Assembly (NCBI GenBank): GCA_017640725.1
Contig: JAEPQB010000003.1
Span: forward strand, 310,001-374,000
Source: Kordiimonadaceae bacterium
GTDB taxonomy: Bacteria > Pseudomonadota > Alphaproteobacteria > Sphingomonadales > Kordiimonadaceae
Reading direction: 5' to 3'
DNA: 64,000 nt
The notes below the pieces were generated by a model, which ran no database searches, had not been told where the DNA came from, and saw only the letters and a program-made list of their open reading frames with translations. The position numbers and the translations under genes are program-made. This document shows, one piece after another, positions 52,539 through 63,268 of this stretch. Position 1 is the stretch's first letter; every line of letters begins with the position of its first letter.

Positions 52539-55061
52539 ATGACGGAAAAAGCCGACATTGAGAATAACCAACCAGAACGCACGAAGGCTAAAAAACCTTT
52601 GTGGCGGCGACTGTTTAAATTCGCATTGATTTCCGGTGGTGTTGGTGTTGTTTCCGCAGCTTTGCTCGTGCTTTGGGCAATTATCCATTATGGGCGCGAC
52701 TTGCCTGACTATCGCCAGCTTGCGAACTATGAACCGTCCGTTGTGACGCGCATTCATGCGGGCGACGGTAGCTTGCTGACAGAGTTCGCCAGAGAGCAGC
52801 GACTGTTTGTGCCCATTGAAGCTGTGCCGGAGCAGCTGATCCATGCTTTCCTGGCGGCGGAAGACAAGAACTTCTACGAGCATTCCGGGCTTGATTATAT
52901 GGGCATGGTGCGCGGTAACCTCAGGAATGTGCTGAACGTCATTCTAGGGCGCCCGTTGCAGGGTGGTTCGACCATTACTCAGCAAACAGCTAGAAACTTT
53001 CTTTTGACGCTCGATCAGCGGTTGGACCGCAAAATCAAAGAGATGATTTTGACGTTGAGGATCGAGCGCGCCTTCTCCAAAGACCGAATACTCGAGTTGT
53101 ATTTGAACGAGATTTATTTCGGAAACCGCTCGTACGGGGTTGCTGCTGCTGCTCTGAATTATTTCAACAAGTCGCTCAATGAACTGACGATCGATGAAAT
53201 GGCGTATCTGGCTGCTTTGCCAAAGGCGCCGAATAACTACCACCCAGTTCGGAACCGTGAGCGTGCGATGGGGAGGCGAAACTGGGTTTTGTCTCGAATG
53301 TTGGTGCTGGACTACATAGACGCTGACACTTATCGGGAAGCCGCGAGCCAAGAGATCGTTATGCGGAAGCGTGGCGGCGATGCGCGCTTTGAGGCGGGTT
53401 ACTTCGCGGAAGAAGTCCGCCGTCGTGTAGGCCGCATGTACGGCACCAAGGTGTTGTATGAGGGCGGACTGTCTGTCCGCACGTCACTGGAGCCGCGGCT
53501 TCAGGCGGTCGCTGAACGGACACTGAGAGATGGTTTGATTGCCTACGATCGCCGGCACGGTTGGCGCGGACCACTCGGCCGTTTGGATGTCGACAACGTT
53601 TGGCAAGAACGACTGGTTACCATCAAGACCCCATTGGGTGTGCCCAGTTGGCGTCATGCTGTCGTTCACGAAGTTCGTGCCGAAGGTGCAGTCGTTGGTT
53701 TGAAAACCGGCGAGTATGGTTTCATACCCTTCGCTGAGGTGGAGTGGGCACGTGCCTGGAGAACCGGAGAACGGCTGGGTCCCAAAATCAAAGACATCGG
53801 CGAAGTTCTGTCTATGGGTGATGTCATTGCTGTTGAGGCTATTCCCAATAGCGAACTAGTCGCCATTGCAGACTTTTATGATATTGACGGGACTGAGATC
53901 ACCTTGTTCCCACAATTTGGACTACGTCAAATTCCCGAAATTCAGGGTGCTCTCGTTGCGATGGATCCGCACACCGGGCGCACTCTTGCAATGGCCGGTG
54001 GTTATGATTTCGAATCCAGCGAATATAATCGTGCAACGCAAGCCAAGCGGCAGCCGGGCTCAGCCTTTAAACCGTTCGTCTATGCAGCGGGGCTGGACCG
54101 TGATTTCACGCCAGCGAGTTTGGTGTTGGATGCGCCGTTTGTGATTGACCAGGGTGAAGGTCTTGGCAAATGGAAGCCAAAGAATAGTTCTGACAAGTTT
54201 TACGGTCCAAGCACACTGCGTCTGGGTATCGAAAAGTCCAGGAACTTGATGACTGTGCGCTTGGCGCAGCATTTGGGCATGGGCACAATCATGGACTATG
54301 CCAAGCGCTTCAACCTTCATGAAAACATGGAGCCTTCGCTTGCAGCTAGCTTGGGCGCAGGGGAAGTGTCACTTCTTAAGCTCACTGCTGCGTACGGCAT
54401 GATTGTGAACGGTGGTAAGCAGATCCAGCCCGCATTGATTGATCGCATTCAAGACCGTCGCGGTCGCACAGTTTACCAACATGACGACAGAGTTTGCAGC
54501 GCTTGTGAACTGACTTGGCAGCTCAACTCTGATGAACCACCCGTTCCAGACAACAGAGAGCAGATACTTGACCCACTGACCGCATACCAACTGGTTTCAA
54601 TGATGCAAGGCGTTGTGGAGAATGGTACCGGCAGAAAGATCCGGGCCATTGGTAAGCCTTTGGCAGGCAAAACTGGTACAACAAATGACGAGCATGATGC
54701 ATGGTTTGTTGGCTTCTCTCCAGACCTGGTTGTCGGTGTGTTCACCGGTTTTGACCGCCCACGCTCCCTGGGGCGCGGTGAAGAGGGGTCAAGCGTTGCG
54801 GTACCCGTTTTCCGGGACTTTATGCGCGAAGCAATGAACGGTCAGCCAGGTGTTCCATTTAGAACACCTTCGGGCATCAGGCTTGTCCGCGTAAACGCTG
54901 AAACGGGCGCTCCTGCAAGCGTTGGCGATGCCCGAATTATCCTCGAGGCTTTCAAACCTGGCACAGAACCCAGAGCTGGTCAGCTCGCAGTGCTTGACGG
55001 CTCGCTCCCAATCGGTAAAACGAAAAGCTCAATTCGAAAAGGCACGGGCGGAATCTACTGA
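52539..55061 (+). CDS. mrcA: Penicillin-binding protein 1A (bifunctional)
   Basis: GT51 AAEDKNFYEHSGLDYMG and GGSTITQQTARNFLL; transpeptidase KRQPGSAFKPFVYAAGL, GKTGTTNDEHDAWFVGF. Confidence 0.97.
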   Translation: MTEKADIENNQPERTKAKKPLWRRLFKFALISGGVGVVSAALLVLWAIIHYGRDLPDYRQLANYEPSVVTRIHAGDGSLLTEFAREQRLFVPIEAVPEQLIHAFLAAEDKNFYEHSGLDYMGMVRGNLRNVLNVILGRPLQGGSTITQQTARNFLLTLDQRLDRKIKEMILTLRIERAFSKDRILELYLNEIYFGNRSYGVAAAALNYFNKSLNELTIDEMAYLAALPKAPNNYHPVRNRERAMGRRNWVLSRMLVLDYIDADTYREAASQEIVMRKRGGDARFEAGYFAEEVRRRVGRMYGTKVLYEGGLSVRTSLEPRLQAVAERTLRDGLIAYDRRHGWRGPLGRLDVDNVWQERLVTIKTPLGVPSWRHAVVHEVRAEGAVVGLKTGEYGFIPFAEVEWARAWRTGERLGPKIKDIGEVLSMGDVIAVEAIPNSELVAIADFYDIDGTEITLFPQFGLRQIPEIQGALVAMDPHTGRTLAMAGGYDFESSEYNRATQAKRQPGSAFKPFVYAAGLDRDFTPASLVLDAPFVIDQGEGLGKWKPKNSSDKFYGPSTLRLGIEKSRNLMTVRLAQHLGMGTIMDYAKRFNLHENMEPSLAASLGAGEVSLLKLTAAYGMIVNGGKQIQPALIDRIQDRRGRTVYQHDDRVCSACELTWQLNSDEPPVPDNREQILDPLTAYQLVSMMQGVVENGTGRKIRAIGKPLAGKTGTTNDEHDAWFVGFSPDLVVGVFTGFDRPRSLGRGEEGSSVAVPVFRDFMREAMNGQPGVPFRTPSGIRLVRVNAETGAPASVGDARIILEAFKPGTEPRAGQLAVLDGSLPIGKTKSSIRKGTGGIY

Positions 55062-55111
55062 GCCAGTCTACGGCAACTTGATTTCGTTCATTCATGCAGA
55101 GGATGAAGCTT

Positions 55112-56240
55112 ATGCGTGCGGAAGCTCAGGCAACCGTAGACCAACTCCAGCAGTCAATGGCGCTGCTGAGGAGGCATCTTTGACTGGGATCAGGCGAACC
55201 TGAGACTGGAAGAACTGAATGCTCTGGCGGAAGACCCAGACTTATGGAACGATCCTACAAACGCCCAAAAATTGATGCGGGAGCGGACGAAGCTTGATGA
55301 CTCCATCAAGGCCGTTTTGTCCATTGAAGGTGACCTCACCGATACCCTCGAAATAATGGAACTCGCCGAGATGGAAGGCGACGGTGACATGGAGGATGAA
55401 GCGGTCGAGCAGCTGTTGAGTTTGGCAGATTCCGCCAAGAAGGCAGAGTTGCAGGCTTTGCTTTCTGGTGAGGCCGACGGCAATGACACGTATGTCGAAA
55501 TACATTCAGGAGCAGGGGGTACGGAAAGCCAGGACTGGGCCAATATGCTTCTTCGCATGTATGCCCGCTGGGCAGAGCGCCGAGGTTTTAAAGTGGATAC
55601 CGTACAATATATGCCGGGAGAAGAAGCGGGGATTAAGTCCGCAACGCTTCAGGTGAAAGGTGAGGATGCCTATGGATGGCTAAAAACCGAATCCGGTGTG
55701 CATCGTCTGGTCCGTATTTCACCTTATGACAGCAATGCTCGACGGCACACCAGTTTTGCCTCGGTTTGGGTTTATCCCGTCATTGACGACTCAATCGACA
55801 TTGATATCAATGAAAGTGACCTCAAAGTAGATACATACAGGGCGTCTGGTGCTGGTGGTCAGCACGTGAACACCACGGATAGTGCGGTCAGAATTACCCA
55901 CCAACCCAGCGGTATTGTGGTGCAATGTCAGGCCGAGCGATCTCAACATAAAAACCGCGCTGCTGCCATGAGCATGTTGAAAGCTCGATTGTATGAGGAA
56001 GAGTTGCGGCGCCGGGAAGAAGAGGCCAATGCAGTTAATGCGCAGAAGACCGAAATTGGATGGGGGCATCAGATTCGGTCGTATGTGATGCAGCCTTATC
56101 AAATGGTGAAGGACCTTCGCACCGGCGAAGAGTCTGGGCAACCTGACAAAGTTTTGGACGGTGACCTCGACAGTTTCATGGCGGCGGCGCTTGCGGCGCG
56201 GGTGCATGGCGAGTCGACCGACGTTTCAGATATCGATTAA
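55112..56240 (+). CDS. prfB: Peptide chain release factor 2 with programmed +1 frameshift: join(55112..55180,55182..56240)
   Basis: Frame 0 [23 protein letters not shown], then AGGAGG CAT CTT TGA C, then +1 frame [28 protein letters not shown] motif [11 protein letters not shown]. Confidence 0.95.
55178..55184 (+). promoter_or_regulatory. prfB: prfB frameshift site CTTTGAC
   Basis: CTT TGA C with an internal SD AGGAGG upstream. Confidence 0.95.
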
Positions 56241-56260
56241 TTTTAGTGCAGAGAGCAATT

Positions 56261-56845
56261 ATGAACGAAGAAAACGACGATAATAAAAACGAAAAAGGCG
56301 CAAGCGAGCAGATTCAAAAAGTTCTTTTTGATGCTCGCAAAATATTCATTACTGGGGAAATCAATAAGGACGTTGCACGCGATACCTGTGCGCGACTGCT
56401 CGCAATGGCTCATGTCTCTGATGATCCGATCACGGTGATTGTGTCTTCACCGGGCGGGCATGTGGAATCAGGCGACATGATTCATGACATGATCAAGTTT
56501 GTCTCGCCTAAGGTTCGCGTTTTGGGAACTGGTTGGGTAGCAAGTGCGGGTGCATTGATCTATGTCGCAGCTGACAAAGAAGATCGTTACGCGCTGCCCA
56601 ATACGCGGTTCTTGCTTCATCAACCAAGCGGTGGTGTACGCGGTGATGCGACCAACATCGATATTGCGGCCCAGGAAATTGTTAAAATGCGGACGCGCCT
56701 GAATAAGATTTTCGCTGAGGCAACGGGTAACAGTTTGAAGAAAATTGAAGCCGATGTTGACCGTGATTTCTGGCTGGAATGTGAAGATGCCAAAAAGTAC
56801 GGAATTGTTGGCAAGATTATCCAGAGTGAATCGGAACTCGGATAA
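56261..56845 (+). CDS. ClpP-like ATP-dependent Clp protease proteolytic subunit (divergent)
   Basis: SSPGGHVESGDMIHDMI, GWVASAGALIY, LLHQPSGG; start revised to 56261. Confidence 0.9.
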   Translation: MNEENDDNKNEKGASEQIQKVLFDARKIFITGEINKDVARDTCARLLAMAHVSDDPITVIVSSPGGHVESGDMIHDMIKFVSPKVRVLGTGWVASAGALIYVAADKEDRYALPNTRFLLHQPSGGVRGDATNIDIAAQEIVKMRTRLNKIFAEATGNSLKKIEADVDRDFWLECEDAKKYGIVGKIIQSESELG

Positions 56846-56860
56846 TTGATCGAGTAATAG

Positions 56861-56893
56861 AAAAAAAGGGCGCCTCGTGGCGCCCTTTTTTTG
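56861..56893 (+). terminator. Rho-independent terminator
   Basis: GGGCGCC-TCGT-GGCGCCC flanked by A7/T7, probably bidirectional. Confidence 0.92.
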
Positions 56894-56911
56894 TTTTGAT
56901 ATGCGCTGCGG

Positions 56912-57373
56912 TCATTCAGCAGCAGGCTTTTTTGCCTCGACAAAAGAAGGTGTTTCAGCAGGCGTTTTTTTGCTGCCAGCGGTCAGTGCGCCAGATGTGT
57001 GAGCAAAGCGGCCTGTCAGTTTGGCGCCAGCTTCAACGGAAAGGCTTTCGTGATAAACGTCGCCTTCAACAACAGCCGTTTTTTCTAAGCGCACAGACTT
57101 GGCGCGTATTTCACCAGTGACGGAGCCCCTAACAGTCACAGTTTCAGCGGCAATGGTGCCGTTGACCTTTCCAGTTTCTCCCATCACGAGGCTACCACAA
57201 GCGAGGTCGCCCGTGATCGAGCCATCAAGCTGCAATTCGCCAACTGTTTTCACATTGCCTTCAATTTCCACGTCTGCACCGACAATCGAAGGTGTTGGTG
57301 CAGAACCAGGACGAGGCGTTGGTGTGTTGTTATTCATTGGTTTCTTCATGTCTTCCTTGGATTTTGAGAACAT
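56912..57373 (-). CDS. Bactofilin (polymer-forming cytoskeletal protein)
   Basis: IVGADVEIEGNVKTVGELQLDGSITGDLACGSLVMGETGKVNGTIAAETV. Confidence 0.93.
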   Translation of the reverse strand: MFSKSKEDMKKPMNNNTPTPRPGSAPTPSIVGADVEIEGNVKTVGELQLDGSITGDLACGSLVMGETGKVNGTIAAETVTVRGSVTGEIRAKSVRLEKTAVVEGDVYHESLSVEAGAKLTGRFAHTSGALTAGSKKTPAETPSFVEAKKPAAE

Positions 57374-58595
57374 TCTCTGCTGCCTTTAAGAAGGGCATTG
57401 GGTCACGGACTTTATCTGCAAACCATACTTCATAATGAAGGTGGGTACCGGTTGCCCGGCCTGTTTTACCCATTTCCCCCAATTTTTGCCCAAGTTCTAC
57501 TTGCTCATTTTTTTTCACTGACAGTTTCCGCATATGCCCGTATCGGGTGCGGAAGCCGTTTCCATGATCGACTTCGATCATATTTCCATATGGACCGTAC
57601 CAGCCAGAGTATACTACCGTACCCGGCGCAGTTGCCACGATCGAACTTCCCGGCCACCCAGCCATATCAAGACCATAGTGCTGAGACCTGATCTTTTTGA
57701 ACGGATCAATACGCGGGCCAAAACGATCTGAAATATAGTATTTCTCAACTGGTGTGCCGACGGGATAACTATTCAGTGCATTTGTGACCATCTTAAGGCG
57801 TTGTGTATTATCCCTCAGCGCCTTGTAGCGCACGCCGTCATTGGCCGCAAAAACACCATCAAATGTTCGCTCGGGGATGAATGGGCCACCGACTGCCGAT
57901 GTCGCTGAGTTTGGTTCAGGGATCAAATCCTCTGAGCTAATATTCGTCGGTGCCAGGGTCTCTTCAACAAATGCCATTTGTGTCGCAATGTCTGATAGCA
58001 TCAGTCCAACGACTTGCTGTTGCCGCTTGTCCAATGACTCGAGCCTTGCCAGCAGGCCGGAACGCCTCTCAGAGTTCCCGGGAGTGCTTGCTGTCACAGA
58101 CGCTTCGGAAAAAATTTGATCTATCAAAGATGCCTGAGGCTCTGCCACTGGCTCAGTCTTGGGCGCAGTGCTCTCTGAACGGTCCACGTCCACTGCCTCA
58201 GATGGTTCAACTTCTAGCATTTCCTCCAGAAATCTTTGACGTTCCTCAAGGAGTTGTGCCCGCCTTTCAACTTCAGCTTCCAGAGCTGAGAAGTCGCTTG
58301 AAAGCGTCTTATACTGGCTAGACATGGTTGAGATGGTTCTGTTTTTGCCCTCAAGAACACGGTCGCGGCTGAGGTAAGCATAGCTGGTGATTGAACCCCA
58401 GATTAATGCTGACAACAGGCTGCCGGCGATGCCCATTTGGACATAGCTATGAATTGTCAGAAAGCGCACACGTCCTTCTGAGCGCAGAAACAATTGCCGC
58501 TCTGGAAAATAGGTTAGTCGCCATGCATGAAATCGATTTGCAAAAGCTGTCAATTTGCTTGTGAGTGCAGTCAACGAATTCTCAACCCTGGTCAT
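57330..58595 (-). CDS. M23 family metallopeptidase (LytM)
   Basis: SDRFGPRIDPFKKIRSQHYGLDMAG, GTHLHYEVWF; overlaps the bactofilin start. Confidence 0.94.
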   Translation of the reverse strand: MTRVENSLTALTSKLTAFANRFHAWRLTYFPERQLFLRSEGRVRFLTIHSYVQMGIAGSLLSALIWGSITSYAYLSRDRVLEGKNRTISTMSSQYKTLSSDFSALEAEVERRAQLLEERQRFLEEMLEVEPSEAVDVDRSESTAPKTEPVAEPQASLIDQIFSEASVTASTPGNSERRSGLLARLESLDKRQQQVVGLMLSDIATQMAFVEETLAPTNISSEDLIPEPNSATSAVGGPFIPERTFDGVFAANDGVRYKALRDNTQRLKMVTNALNSYPVGTPVEKYYISDRFGPRIDPFKKIRSQHYGLDMAGWPGSSIVATAPGTVVYSGWYGPYGNMIEVDHGNGFRTRYGHMRKLSVKKNEQVELGQKLGEMGKTGRATGTHLHYEVWFADKVRDPMPFLKAAENVLKIQGRHEETNE

Positions 58596-58735
58596 GCTTT
58601 TCAAACGCTTGTTAGAAAAGCATTTTTTGTTTCCGTTGCGCATTATAGAATCAAAATGCCAACAATCGATTAAATTTCGCGCATTCCACCCATTTTTGGC
58701 GGTAACGTCAAGAAAGGAATTGTGGCAATTGGGTC

Positions 58736-59545
58736 TTAGGCCTTTTTGGCTAAGGGCTCATAGAAACTTGCAGGCATTCCAGCTCTGTTTCTAGCGTGAG
58801 TATTGAACGGTGGCTTTAATTGTCCATGGAAGTACTTTGAAACAAGTTCTTGGAACCAGGATTCAGCCTCTCGGTTGAGTTTTCCTGCCAAGAACTTGAA
58901 CCACCGGCTGCCAACAGCGACATGACCGATTTCATCATTGTAAATGGTTTGCAGCACGTCAGCTGAGGTTGCGTCTCCGGTGCTTTTGAATTGTTCAATC
59001 ATGGCGGGAGACACGTCAAGCCCTCTGGCTTCAAGCACCATCGGAACCACAGCCAGTCTCGCGGGTAAATTAGTGGCTGTGTCCATAGACGACTGCCACA
59101 GGCCGTCATGTGCAGGCAGATCACCATAGTAGCTCTGATGCGCTTTCAAGCGGCTGTTTAGAAGCATGAAATGACGCGCTTCATCGTCGCCAACGCCGAT
59201 CCAATCGTCCGTGAAACCGCGCGGCATTTTTGCACCAAATCTGGCAATGATATCAAAGGCGAGGTCAATTGCGTTCAGTTCGATGTGCGCGACAGCATGC
59301 AACAAAGCACGGCGATTAGATTCGTTGCCGCCTTTGCGGCGCCTAGGCATTTCATTTGGCGCCAGCAAATCTGGGCGATTTGGTCGCGCAGGCCTTGTTG
59401 GCGGGGTCTCTGTGAATTTGAAAGCCAGCGTTTCAGTGCGCCATTTTGCGGCAACTTGGCGCGCCACTGTCGCTTTGTCCGTCGCTTTCTCGGTGTTCAA
59501 GACAGCACATGCTGCTTCACTAATATTTTTCCAATCCTGCGCCAT
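58736..59545 (-). CDS. DUF455 family ferritin-like protein
   Basis: HAVAHIELNAIDLAFDIIARF, DDEARHFMLLNSRL, IYNDEIGHVAVGSRWF. Confidence 0.92.
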   Translation of the reverse strand: MAQDWKNISEAACAVLNTEKATDKATVARQVAAKWRTETLAFKFTETPPTRPARPNRPDLLAPNEMPRRRKGGNESNRRALLHAVAHIELNAIDLAFDIIARFGAKMPRGFTDDWIGVGDDEARHFMLLNSRLKAHQSYYGDLPAHDGLWQSSMDTATNLPARLAVVPMVLEARGLDVSPAMIEQFKSTGDATSADVLQTIYNDEIGHVAVGSRWFKFLAGKLNREAESWFQELVSKYFHGQLKPPFNTHARNRAGMPASFYEPLAKKA

Positions 59546-59557
59546 AGGTTTTAGTCT

Positions 59558-60022
59558 TTAAATTGCCTTTGCTTGTTCCAATACGTCTTCAGCATGTCCC
59601 TTGACCTTAACTTTTGGCCAAATATTTTTGATAACACCGTGTGCATCAATCAAAAAAGTAGCCCGCTGGATGCCCATGTATTTCCGGCCATACATATTTT
59701 TTTCGACCCAAACACCATATTCTTCAAGTGCAGTGCCGTCTTCGTCAGACGCGAGCAAAACCGTCAAGTCGTGCTTTGCGATGAATTTGTCGTGCTTTGC
59801 TGCCGTGTCTTTTGACATTCCGATGACAACTGTATTGGCACCCTCAAAATCCTTAGCCAGGCTCGTAAAATCTTTTGCTTCGGTAGTGCAGCCTGGTGTG
59901 TCGTCTTTCGGGTAGAAATACAAAACGACATTTTTGCCTGCGAAATCAGAAAGGCTGAGTGTGGAGCCTGCGTTGCCAGGTAAAGAAAACTGAGGCGCTT
60001 TGTCGCCAACCGTGAGTGTCAT
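59558..60022 (-). CDS. bcp: Thioredoxin-dependent peroxiredoxin (Bcp)
   Basis: [17 protein letters not shown]. Confidence 0.96.
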   Translation of the reverse strand: MTLTVGDKAPQFSLPGNAGSTLSLSDFAGKNVVLYFYPKDDTPGCTTEAKDFTSLAKDFEGANTVVIGMSKDTAAKHDKFIAKHDLTVLLASDEDGTALEEYGVWVEKNMYGRKYMGIQRATFLIDAHGVIKNIWPKVKVKGHAEDVLEQAKAI

Positions 60023-60150
60023 GCCTTTTCCTTTCCGAATGGACCATTCGAGTTGATGGCGACCCTACAGCCACCACTATGAGATGCAAGTTTTAATGGA
60101 GTCTGAAAAAGCCTCCAAAAGTGTATTCAATGTACGATTTTGTTGCAGTT

Positions 60151-63100
60151 TCAGTTCAGAGTAAGATTGAATTGGGTCAGAACTTCCCGCTGCGCTGACT
60201 GGAGGCCTGCTTCCAATGCGTCTAGACTGTCAAAATAGGTGTTTTCCAGAATTACCTGAACCAATCCAGCAGGTATTTGAGTTGCATCGCTTGGGGTGTG
60301 CTCAAGGCACAGTCTCAGCAATGCTTGCAGGGTTCTTTGTAACATAAATGCATTGACCAACTTCTGATAGCTGGCTTCTTCCAAAGCCCCTTTGTCATAC
60401 AATTGCTTCAAACAGTCGCTTGTGCTTTGAAGTGAAGCAACGTCCAGCCTCTTGCGCTCGCGAAGCGACAAAAATTGGCAAATGAATTCAATGTCAACAA
60501 GGCCGCCACGCACCTGTTTAACGTCCCAGATATTTTCCTTGGCAAATTGTTTAGCTAGCTTGTCTCGGATTTCCAGGACATCGCTTACCAGGTCTTCACG
60601 ATTTGGCCCAAGACTGAGGGCACTGAATGCTATTTTTTCTATCTTTTTGGCCAAATAAGAAGGGCCGTACACAACTCGGCCCCTGGTCAAAGCCATAAAT
60701 TCCCATACCCATGCGCCTTCTTGATAATAGTCACGAAAGCTTTGAGAAGAAACTGCAAGAGGTCCTTGGTTTCCTGATGGTCGCAACCGTGTGTCAACTT
60801 CGAACAATCGTCCTTCTGGCGTCAATGCGGTTATGGCCGTTATTATGTGTTGAGCAAGGCGAGTGTAGTATACGTTTTGTGATAAGGGCCTAGGACCATC
60901 AGAGAAAGCGCCATCAACATTTCCTTCATAAATGAAAACAATATCGAGGTCGGACGTGTGCGTTAGCTCGCGTCCCCCATACTTACCTAGCGCAAATACA
61001 GCCAGTCCACTTTCAGTCCCCGAGAACACACCGTGCTTTTTGGCGAAGTCCTTCTCAACCACAGGAATGAGGGCTGACAGAATTACGTCTGCCATGTCAC
61101 TCAGAGCATCGCCAATTTCCGCCACGCTGGCGATACCTTCTAGCATCAGGACACCGGTGCGAAATTTTTGTTCGGCTGCAAACCGGCGAACTATGTCGAG
61201 TACGTCCTGGTAATCGCGTGCAGTAGATAGTTGGATGTTCAGCTCTTCGTTGAGGTCTTCTTTGCTGAGAGGGGGGGCAAAAAAGTGGCGCCCCAAAACC
61301 AAGTCCCAAAGACCGGTATTTTTAGCGAGCATATTTGCAAGAGCTGGCGCAAGAGATATGACGCGAGCCAGCAACCCAAGAAGAGTTGGGTTTGCTTGCA
61401 GCAATGAAAAAAGCTGAACGCCTGCAGGTAGTTGCGCCAGAAAGGTGTCAAACCTGACAAGGGCAGAGTCTGGCGAATGCGCTTTCGAAAAAGCAGCAAG
61501 TAATTCTGGGATACATTGATTGAGCAATGACCTTGCCCGCGCTGTCCTTAGCGCTCGGTGTCGACCATACTTCCAAGCACTAATCGTCTCGAAGGCGGCG
61601 TTCTTGTCCTGCAGTCCGCACCGATCAAGCCACTTCAACAGTTGCTCGTCTGAGATTGATGCACCACCATCGCCGGCGTCAGGCAGAAACGTGTCATAGT
61701 GCCTTTTCACCCTCTTGGTAATGCTTAGAATATCATGTTCAAAATCATCCGAACTTGCGTACCCTAGAAAATTTGAAAGCCTGTCAAGTGCGTCATCTGA
61801 GCTAGGAATAGAATGAGTCTGCTCGTCGTTGATCATCTGGATCCTGTGTTCAACCATGCGCAAAAACCGATACGCGTCGGTCAGGTCCTCAATTACATCA
61901 CTCGGCGCTAATCCCAGGCGAGCTAATTCTTGAAGAGTTTCTATCGTGCCGCGAACCCGAAGCGACGGATTTCGTCCAGCATGAAGCAACTGATTGATCT
62001 GGGCGTAAAATTCGATTTCCCGAATGCCGCCCAAACCAAGTTTGACGTCAAACCCTGCGAATTTGGAATCTTCAACATCAAAATGGCGATTAATTTGATT
62101 CTTGATCGCCCCTATGTCCTTCAACGCTTCGAAGTCCATGTTTTTGCGCCATACCCAGCTTTCCAGCTCTTGCAAATACTGTCTGGCAGCGTTTGGATCG
62201 CCTGCGGCAAATGAAGCTTTAATCATCGCTGACCGTTCCCAATTGGCGGCAATGCTGTGATAATAGCCAAGAGCCGCTTCGACAGGCAGGGCGACAGGGG
62301 TTGCACCAGGATCGGGCCTCAGCCGTAAATCAACCCGAAACACGTATCCTTCGAACGTGCGCTGATCCATGAACTTAACCACGTCCTGTGTCAGTTTCAC
62401 GAAACAGTCAGAAAGTGACTTTCGACCCGTGTAAGTAATCTTGTCTGCGTCATACAAGACAATCAGGTCGACATCAGAAGAGTAATTGAGCTCACTGGCG
62501 CCCATTTTGCCAAGCGCAAGAATAAAAAAGCCGGATGATGTATTGAACTTAATGTCAATCGGGCTCCCTGTATTCGTGTTTTCTGGCCAGGGGAGGTCGC
62601 CAGCGTCCATTCTGAGGCGAAGGGCACGAGCAATTGAAGCTTCCAGGCACGCTTTGGCCAATTTGGTTAGATAGCAGGTTATTTTTTCTAAGGACCAAAC
62701 CGAATTGATGTCTCCTAACGCTATCAAAAGCGCGGCACAATTTTTTTGCACCCTCAAGTAACTGATAAACTCATCGATCGTTTCCGTGGCAGGCCTGGGC
62801 TCTTCGAGCACCTGCAATATTTTAGCCATTTCGGCTTCGAGTTGGCCTTCCAGAAACTGCTGTGCAATAGCCGGGTATCTGCGAACGAGGCTTGTTAAAT
62901 AAGGACTGTGTGCAGTGGCTAGTGCAAGTTCTGAAATATGCTCGGTGGATGCATTCGTGTCAGACAAAAACTCTCCGATTAATGCCGCATGTGCCTCCAG
63001 CCGAGATTTTTCTACAACCCGTGGTCGTTGGCCTAATTCAAAACGGAGATTCAATCCCAGATGCTCCCAACTTGTCCAAACCGAGGCAATTTCCCTGATT

Positions 63101-63180
63101 TTTGACCTAAAACAAGTAATTGCCTCATTTTGGGCTACATTTAAAGGCCTTAACACCCTTGTGTGTAGACGTAGGGTCAA
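60151..63180 (-). CDS. glnE: Bifunctional glutamine synthetase adenylyltransferase/adenylyl-removing enzyme
   Basis: Two nucleotidyltransferase modules: ALGKMGASELNYSSDVDLIVLYD and ALGKYGGRELTHTSDLDIVFIYE. Confidence 0.97.
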   Translation of the reverse strand: MTLRLHTRVLRPLNVAQNEAITCFRSKIREIASVWTSWEHLGLNLRFELGQRPRVVEKSRLEAHAALIGEFLSDTNASTEHISELALATAHSPYLTSLVRRYPAIAQQFLEGQLEAEMAKILQVLEEPRPATETIDEFISYLRVQKNCAALLIALGDINSVWSLEKITCYLTKLAKACLEASIARALRLRMDAGDLPWPENTNTGSPIDIKFNTSSGFFILALGKMGASELNYSSDVDLIVLYDADKITYTGRKSLSDCFVKLTQDVVKFMDQRTFEGYVFRVDLRLRPDPGATPVALPVEAALGYYHSIAANWERSAMIKASFAAGDPNAARQYLQELESWVWRKNMDFEALKDIGAIKNQINRHFDVEDSKFAGFDVKLGLGGIREIEFYAQINQLLHAGRNPSLRVRGTIETLQELARLGLAPSDVIEDLTDAYRFLRMVEHRIQMINDEQTHSIPSSDDALDRLSNFLGYASSDDFEHDILSITKRVKRHYDTFLPDAGDGGASISDEQLLKWLDRCGLQDKNAAFETISAWKYGRHRALRTARARSLLNQCIPELLAAFSKAHSPDSALVRFDTFLAQLPAGVQLFSLLQANPTLLGLLARVISLAPALANMLAKNTGLWDLVLGRHFFAPPLSKEDLNEELNIQLSTARDYQDVLDIVRRFAAEQKFRTGVLMLEGIASVAEIGDALSDMADVILSALIPVVEKDFAKKHGVFSGTESGLAVFALGKYGGRELTHTSDLDIVFIYEGNVDGAFSDGPRPLSQNVYYTRLAQHIITAITALTPEGRLFEVDTRLRPSGNQGPLAVSSQSFRDYYQEGAWVWEFMALTRGRVVYGPSYLAKKIEKIAFSALSLGPNREDLVSDVLEIRDKLAKQFAKENIWDVKQVRGGLVDIEFICQFLSLRERKRLDVASLQSTSDCLKQLYDKGALEEASYQKLVNAFMLQRTLQALLRLCLEHTPSDATQIPAGLVQVILENTYFDSLDALEAGLQSAQREVLTQFNLTLN

Positions 63181-63268
63181 TGGCGTGCTCTAACAAAATG
63201 CAAGAGGTTTGTTGCGCTCGCACATTGAAAGCTGTGGTTTTGGATAGCTGCCAGAAGGTCTTGTACGG

